Origin: Serinus canaria
Lineage: Eukaryota > Chordata > Aves > Passeriformes > Fringillidae
Assembly: GCF_022539315.1 (NCBI RefSeq)
Contig: NC_066323.1
Location: 10,901,219-10,965,218, forward strand
Length of the DNA stretch: 64,000 nucleotides
Direction of reading: 5' to 3'
Both the position numbers and the translations under genes were made by a program. The notes under the pieces are model-generated. The model worked only from the letters and a program-made list of their open reading frames with translations, had not been told where the DNA came from and made no database searches. Positions 58,701 to 64,000 of this stretch are shown here, piece by piece. Each line of letters opens with the position of its first letter. The first letter of the stretch is position 1.

Positions 58701-60476
58701 CTTCCTGCTTTATGTAGAGAACTGCAGGGATGTCAGCAGTCTGACAACAGGTCCTTGCTGCCTGTCAAACCTTCCTGCTGACCATCTTGTGCAGTTGGGA
58801 GCAGGCTTCAGCTGACTGTGCCTTAAAGCAAGGAGAAGTCATAAATATTCTCTCTCTTCCTGCTGGTACATGGGAAGTTCCCGAGTGTGTCTGAAATGTA
58901 GCTGAGGACAAGGCAGAGCCTTTCTGGATTGCAGGTATTTTAAATGAAACACTAAGCCTGCCTGCCCTGCCTGCTTATGAATCCTGTTTGTAAGAAGTGG
59001 TTGTGTGGATTTGCAAATCCTGAGCTGTTTCAGTCCTGGAGATAATGTGCTTTAGCTCATATATTTATAGACTTACAATACTTGCTAGAAAGGTTAACCT
59101 TGTCAGAGGAAGGAGTTTGTGGAAGTTTTATTTTGGTGGGTTTTTTTAATTTTGTTTTTGTTTTTGTGGGGTTTTTTTGTTTTGTTTTGGTTTGGTTTTT
59201 TGTTTTTTTGTTTTTTTTTTTTTTTTAAGGAGCCTGTGGCATCCCCAGATTTTCCATGAAGCTGGTTTCAGAGCAGATCTTACCTGAATCCTGAAATAAT
59301 AGTTTGTACTTGAGCAGCCATCCAATGTCCTCCAGTGCTGGCTTGGCTCTGGAGGGTGTTTAGTCGTAGTTTGCATTTCAGCCATGCCTTTCCTGCCTGC
59401 AGTGTCCACTTTACATGCATGGCTCTGTAAAGGTCCTGAGGATTAGGAAGGCTTAAATGAATAGCATCCAAAGGGGCAGCACGCCCTGCTGGTATCTCCC
59501 AGCTTTGCTCCCAAGCTCCAGACTGGCTTCACTGACTCACAGGCTTGTGGGCCTCAGAGGAGCGAGCCCCAGGGAGCTGTCTGCGGTTCCTAGGCCTTGT
59601 TGACCCATTAGTCATCTCGAAGGAAAACCAATTAGGAAAATGGAGTGCTCTTCTCTTTGGCATATCTACCAAAACCGTGACAGGAGACAAATGGCTGCAG
59701 TCCCCACTGTGCTCCTGCCCTATGCCTAGTTTGCTCTTCCTAATGTCCTTTCGATTTTCTTTTCCTTCAAGTCTCTGTCTGTCAAACTGATGCATTTCCC
59801 TGCCTTGCATCCTGTAGTCCCTGCAAATTACAGCCAGTGTGAAGTGAGTTCACAGTTTGCTTGGGGAACTCCTTCCAGTCAGAAGTACCTTTAGCTGGAG
59901 TCCTTTCCTCTGTGCTTTTCTTTCCCTGGTAGAGTGCAGGGAGGAGATCAAGCCCACTCCCATTAGTGGCTGTGCACTTCTGTGACTTCCAAATCCTTGT
60001 GGAAAGCCTGAGGTCGCACATGCAGTCTCTTCTGCCCTGATTTGGCCATTAGGGCTTAGCAGGCTTATGTGCAGAAGGAGAAGGAACCTGGGAGTTTGCC
60101 ATGGTGTTGGAATATCAGTAGTGGACTGAGTTGATGACTGGTTGGCTACTGATGGGGTTGACTACTGGTTGCTGACATGGTACCTTGGGTCACCCATTAA
60201 TTTGAAAGCCTCATCCAGTCCGGAGGTTGAATTTGAGTAACTGTTGTGTCTGAAAAATTTAATTTTTTTTTGTGAGGATTTTAATAATTGAATTAAGAAT
60301 TTGATCAAAAGAATCTGGAGATACTTTTTAGTGGTGATTTAATGTCTGTTTTCTTCCATCTCTGCAGGATATTGCCCGTCTCCTACAACAGCAGGAAGAA
60401 AAAAAGCGCAAGAAGCACTACCCAGAGTCCCAGGGACACACAGGCTATGAAGAGAGCTATTATGCAGAAAATGGAG
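34674..60476 (+). CDS. CCDC50: CCDC50 (Ymer) N-terminal part, 5 coding exons, continues past the window
   Basis: Exons 34674-34722, 52404-52466, 53788-53917, 57544-57634 and 60368-60476 join into 147 residues plus 1 nt with all phases closing. The N-terminus [20 protein letters not shown] is diagnostic. An Arg/Glu/Gln-rich coiled coil follows, with repeated ubiquitin-interaction-like motifs: [12 protein letters not shown] (26-37), [12 protein letters not shown] (55-66), [10 protein letters not shown] (87-96) and [10 protein letters not shown] (112-121). A basic KKRKKH stretch and an acidic Tyr-rich EESYYAENG end follow. Known role: cytoplasmic, tyrosine-phosphorylated, polyubiquitin-binding adaptor in EGFR and NF-kB signalling and selective autophagy; human mutation causes DFNA44 deafness. 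Compared with my recollection of the human protein, about 4 residues are missing after ARLLQ. The C-terminal exons are not in view. Confidence 0.96.
44884..45555 (+). mobile_element. CR1 LINE fragment with intact 3' end
   Basis: The sequence matches the CR1 reverse-transcriptase C-terminal and 3' region. Recognisable pieces are AAGGACCTGGGGGTGCTGGT, GTGGCCAAGAAGGCCAGTGC, the GAGGCTGCACCTCG block, GGAGCTGGGGGTGTTTAGCC and TGGAGAAGAAGAGGCTCAAG. It ends in the CR1-type octamer region TTATTCTAGGATTTTGTGATT-like near 45530-45550. Frameshifts and an internal deletion around 45020 show it is an inactive 5'-truncated copy. It is in the sense orientation of CCDC50. Confidence 0.9.
49781..49801. repeat. 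Poly(A)-rich run
   Basis: About 12 A followed by CAAAAACAAA, a simple low-complexity tract in CCDC50 intron 1. Confidence 0.75.
52404..52466 (+). CDS. CCDC50: CCDC50 coding exon 2
   Basis: The acceptor ccctgttcag ends at 52403 and the donor GAGA|GTAAGT follows 52466. The 63 nt complete Val17 and encode [20 protein letters not shown]. This is nearly the same as the mammalian sequence. Confidence 0.96.
52467..53787 (+). other. CCDC50 intron 2
   Basis: GT-AG intron of about 1.3 kb containing T-rich runs at about 52566-52580 and 53003-53028. No further exon was seen. Confidence 0.8.
53788..53917 (+). CDS. CCDC50: CCDC50 coding exon 3
   Basis: The acceptor gtttatttccag ends at 53787 and the donor GACTT|GTGAGT follows 53917. 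The exon encodes [20 protein letters not shown] and continues [20 protein letters not shown], then QKD. Highly conserved coiled-coil and ubiquitin-interaction-like region. Confidence 0.96.
53918..57543 (+). other. CCDC50 intron 3
   Basis: GT-AG intron of about 3.6 kb ending gccttctag. No recognisable repeat or second gene was found. Open frames on both strands show no splice or homology support. Confidence 0.75.
57544..57634 (+). CDS. CCDC50: CCDC50 coding exon 4
   Basis: The acceptor TAG ends at 57543 and the donor GACGAG|GTAACC follows 57634. The 91 nt complete Leu81 and encode [20 protein letters not shown] and then [10 protein letters not shown]. Phase 0 exit. Confidence 0.95.
57635..60367 (+). 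other. CCDC50 intron 4
   Basis: GT-AG intron of about 2.7 kb ending catctctgcag. It contains the T/G-rich tract at 59133-59227. No other exon was recognised. Confidence 0.75.
59133..59227. repeat. T/G-rich low-complexity tract
   Basis: Blocks of T separated by G, GG and GGGG end in a run of about 16 T. It is the complement of the A/C-rich type seen at 6795-6862 and 10999-11058. Confidence 0.85.
60368..60476 (+). CDS. CCDC50: CCDC50 coding exon 5 (last in window)
   Basis: The acceptor catctctgcag ends at 60367 and the donor GGAG|GTATGT follows 60476. It encodes [20 protein letters not shown] and then [16 protein letters not shown] plus 1 nt. The KKRKKH and YY motifs match the mammalian protein. 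The next exon starts in phase 1 beyond the window or was not recognised. Confidence 0.95.
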
Positions 60477-63400
60477 GTATGTTTCTGCAAGATAAAAGGT
60501 CTGGATCATGGCAGTGTAGGTGAACTTGGTGGTCTGACAACTCTTTGTCCCTCAGACTCAGCTTTGTGCTACAGTCCTGCATTTAGCACTGTAGCATTAC
60601 ATCAGTTTCTGGGGTCAGAATCAAATTATTTTGTAATCAGGAAACATTTAGTTAAAAGAAAAAAAAAAAGGCAAAGACAATTGAATAGTTTTTATTGTCC
60701 TTGAAGGTGGTCTAATGACAGGGATAGGTAGTTTATTTTGTGTATGTCCAAGTACAGCCATATATGCATGTTTTAGAAGTGCTTGTGGAAAAAGAAAGTG
60801 GCTGATAAGGTAGTTACTGCTGTGTGACACTAAGGATGTGGGGGAGAAATGCTGGTGAAATTCCATCTTGCATTTGAAGAGAGACGTGCTCATTTGTGAT
60901 GCTGGCACGGCTACATGAAGGAATAAATGCTGGTTCATGGAGATGTGTTTCAAAAATAGCTCCTTGCAGGTATGTACCCAAGCTGTAAAATTAGCACAAC
61001 TGCCTTGAATGACTTACTGAAGAACAAGGTCATCTCCACAGAATGTCTCTGCTGTGATTATCATCTGGGACTGTACAGTGTGGAAATGATTTGATCCACA
61101 GTGCTCTACTGCTTCCTTTTGGTCAGCTTCTGTGATTGAATACAGACCTTCTTTAAACTGGGAGGAGACAATCAGGGTGTATTTAATTATGGAGCAATCC
61201 GGGGATGGCTTTGCTATGCACTGGTGGTGGTTTCTGTGTTCTTTCTTCAAAAATGTGGTGGGGAAGATGGGTTGCTTTTGATTAACAGATTGTGAAGATG
61301 AAGATCAAAGCTCATTTCTCATTTTAACATCAATGCCATTGGCAGTTTTAAAGTCCTTTATTTGAACTTACACAAAGTATTTTAGTTTCAATTTGGAAGA
61401 AGTTCAAAGATAGCCAAGAGAGTACAAAGCACAAAGTTCAAAAGTGCAAAACAGTAACCAAGTGGAAACTTCATGATCACAAGTCCTTCTACATGTACAA
61501 AGCTGGGAAAAATTTATCTTGGAGTCCTACGGCCAACCCACTCTTCAGGTTTTCAGAATTAAATGGGAGATGTCGAAAAAAATACAACATAGGCAAGAGT
61601 GTGCATGCAGAGATGGCAGGACAGGGTGGATTTTGTAACAAATCAGCTGACAAAGCCTGTGACTTCCTGAAGTAAGACTGTGGTTTGGACTTGGAGGGCA
61701 GGATATCTTGTGGGTCTAAGTTTTCTTCTTGCAATAATCCATAATTTTGAATGTGAGGCAGGAGGTGTTTGACTGACCAGTGATAGCAGTGCTGCTCTTG
61801 ATCTGTGCTCCTTAAAAGCTATAAAGGACTGGAGTGGATTTTATGCCTGGATCATCTAGCTTGTTGTTCTGGGAACTCTTAATTACTTGAGCACCATTTG
61901 ATTAGGCTTCAGCAGCCTTGGTTTGGATTGTCCTCATTAGTTGTGAATTGAAACAAACAAAAAGCCCTTGCTTTGTTTAAGTTTCTTTTGTTTCTTTGTT
62001 TTGGTTTTTTCTTTATTGTTTGAGACTGAGGTAAAATTTATCCACATCCAGGAGGAATGTGGATTAGGCCTATTGCTCCAAAGCAACCTGAGCTCTTTAA
62101 AAGTGGAAAAATAAACACGAGAAAAGGCAGAGTTCCTCCCAGAAGTGCCTGTGCCATGAAAAACATTTTTGTATTCAGTTGCTGCTTCAGAGAGTAACAC
62201 CAGGGTCTGTGGAGTGTTTACACGGCCCCCATGGAAGGTGCCACAGGAACCAGCACCTGTTGATGAATAAATCACCCTGAGATACCCCAAAAGCAAATCA
62301 TCTGCTTGGGTTGTCAGGCATGGTTGTGTTACCTGCAGAAATCCTTTCTCAGCACAGCCAGGCTTTGTTCTTTTGTGTTTTCCTGCTCTCTGCTGTTGTA
62401 TTTATTGAGCTTTCCTCAATGACAAAATTGAATTAATTTTTAGACCCTTGTGACTGTTGTTCAAAAACTGACTCTTGCTTTCCGGCTCTGGTCTCTGTTG
62501 TTCAGTAAGTCACTTGGATTGTTTGATTGGGTATTTGTTTTCTGTAGGCCATATGTATGATCTAAAATTGAACAGAAAAAATCCAACCAGTTAAAGAGCG
62601 ACCACAGCAGTTCCTGTTACAGTTCTCGGACTTTTAAAAATACACCTGTTCTGGATAAAAGTCACACAGACTTGTTTTGAAGGCGGATTTTCTGTAGGCT
62701 CTATTTTTGCTGGCTCTGAAAAAGTTTTTTCTGAATAGAATGACTCGAAGGGAACATTCAGTTTTGGAGTGAGGTTTGTTTTTCTCCCTCTGAAATTTAG
62801 GTAGATTGTAAGTGAGACAGAGCTATTCATTAAAACAGAATGCAATTCATGTGCAGTGAAATCTGGTTTAAATATTTTGAGATACTGTAAAACAAACTCT
62901 GGACAGTTGAGGAAAGTCTCTGCTGCAGGGTTTTTATGGTGGGGGGTTGTGTGTGTAGTTCTGTTTCAAATCAATCTCTACTTCAAGGCATTTTTTTTTT
63001 TATTTTGAAAAGCTGCTGTAGAGAGATAATAGTTCACTAAGTGCAATGATTTTTCTTAGCAAATAGGTTAGTTGAAAAATTAAATCAATTAGTAGATTGT
63101 ATGCAGGCAGATTGCTGCATCCTCGTAGCTGTTTCAGGTTTATTACTGAAATTAAAAGCAGAGAAAAATTCTACCTGCTTTCTGGAAAGCACAGAGGAAA
63201 CAATCCCACTAAAATGCCAAGTAAGCAGCTTTTCTAGCTACAAAGCTGAGGTCAGGAGCCTGGGTTTTCTGAAGTCTTAATCTGCCCTAAAATTTCTATC
63301 CATAACTGTCTTTGCATTCAGAGCTGAAACTTCTTTTTGAACAATGAATAAGTGCAGGCCCTGAAACTTGTGGGTCTGGAAAAGAAACGTGACAGTCTGT

Positions 63401-64000
63401 GGTGGAGGATGTTTGGATGCTGCAGATATCCTGTTCTTGCTTTTAAAGAAAAAGAAAAATCCTATTCTACCTGTTTACTTTTTTTCTGCTTTATGTGGGT
63501 CTTGTGCCTGAAACCAGGGCAAGGCTCACCCGTGCTTATAAACCAATGTCCAACCTCACCACTCTGCTTGGCCCCTCCTAGTCTTAATGCCCCTCATTGT
63601 CTCCCAAGTTTTCCTGCATCTTTGCAAATCTTTCACAGGTGGTTTCAGGATCCTACAGCAGTGATGTGTCATCAGGAGATGAGCTGCTCTCTTGGCAGTT
63701 TTTCAGCCCCAGTGGCATCATTAAAAGTCATTTGTCTCTGTATTGACTTGTTCTTGTCTAGGAAATGCTCAGACACTTTTGCGTTGGACCCGTGCTTTCT
63801 GCTCCAACCTTGTTGCCTCCGGTGCTGCCCTGCTAGCCAGGCTGCCATTTCACTGTGTCCTCTCTTGTATCCTGCAAGCCTTGTCTGTCCCTGTTATTAT
63901 TCTTCTTTCATCATGCTTTGCCTGCATTTTCAGCACCTTGTATCAAGCTCCTTCCTCTCCCTGCTGTGAGTCTGGCCTCGAACTTCCATTAACCCCTGCA
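60477..64000 (+). other. CCDC50 intron 5, incomplete
   Basis: From GTATGT to the window edge no sequence resembling the next CCDC50 exon (a known alternatively spliced long exon, or the RMAHRDQEWYDAEIARKL-type exon in human) was found. An open frame of about 200 codons at 63352-63969 has no homology and no codon-usage support. Confidence 0.65.

Noticed and set aside
63352..63969. + strand open frame (about 205 codons) near the right edge
   Set aside because: No recognisable homology, Cys/Leu/Ser-rich low-information sequence, and it lies in CCDC50 intron 5 without resembling the next exon.
1..64000. CRISPR arrays, operons, bacterial mobile elements, tRNA or rRNA genes
   Set aside because: None seen. 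The only regular repeats are the minisatellite and the telomeric array, and the gene structure is clearly vertebrate.

Overview
The window is vertebrate nuclear DNA, most likely from a bird and probably a songbird. Genes are split into short exons by long GT-AG introns. There is a CpG-island promoter, CR1-type LINE sequence with the CR1 3' end, and the 5' end of an LTR type that I recall as common in passerine genomes. The species call rests on the repeats and on an Ile-ended urotensin-related peptide; it is inference.

Three protein-coding genes can be assembled exon by exon, with every splice phase closing. (1) OSTN (osteocrin/musclin), + strand, coding exons 2601-2699, 5452-5669 and 9423-9507; complete 133-residue precursor. 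(2) UTS2B (urotensin-2B/URP precursor), - strand, coding exons 23153-23060, 20899-20798, 17914-17877, 16578-16485 and 14831-14806; complete 117-residue precursor ending in the cyclic octapeptide ACFWKYCI. A polyA signal lies on the - strand at 14215-14220. (3) CCDC50 (Ymer), + strand, coding exons 34674-34722, 52404-52466, 53788-53917, 57544-57634 and 60368-60476. Its remaining exons lie beyond the right edge, so it is 3'-truncated by the window.

Layout: 1-2600 is upstream of the OSTN coding start. 2.6-9.5 kb is OSTN, whose second coding intron holds a small GC-rich patch followed by a 29/31-bp minisatellite with a 120-bp higher-order period. 9.5-14.2 kb separates the convergent 3' ends of OSTN and UTS2B. 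14.2-23.2 kb is UTS2B, with a short interstitial telomeric array in one intron. 23.2-33.9 kb is non-coding, with an LTR fragment, a CR1 fragment and homopolymer tracts. 33.9-35.35 kb is the CpG island with CCDC50 exon 1. 35.35-64 kb is CCDC50 introns and exons, including a larger CR1 piece at 44.9-45.55 kb.

From general knowledge, the order and orientation OSTN(+)-UTS2B(-)-CCDC50(+) match human 3q28. Two genes make secreted peptides: an NPR-C ligand that modulates natriuretic peptide signalling, and a urotensin-receptor ligand. The third makes a ubiquitin-binding cytoplasmic adaptor. I see no operon-like or prokaryotic content and no convincing new protein-coding system. The most unusual features are non-coding: the higher-order minisatellite, the telomeric array, an AT palindrome inside the CpG island, and an ATTA-rich cluster beside UTS2B coding exon 2.
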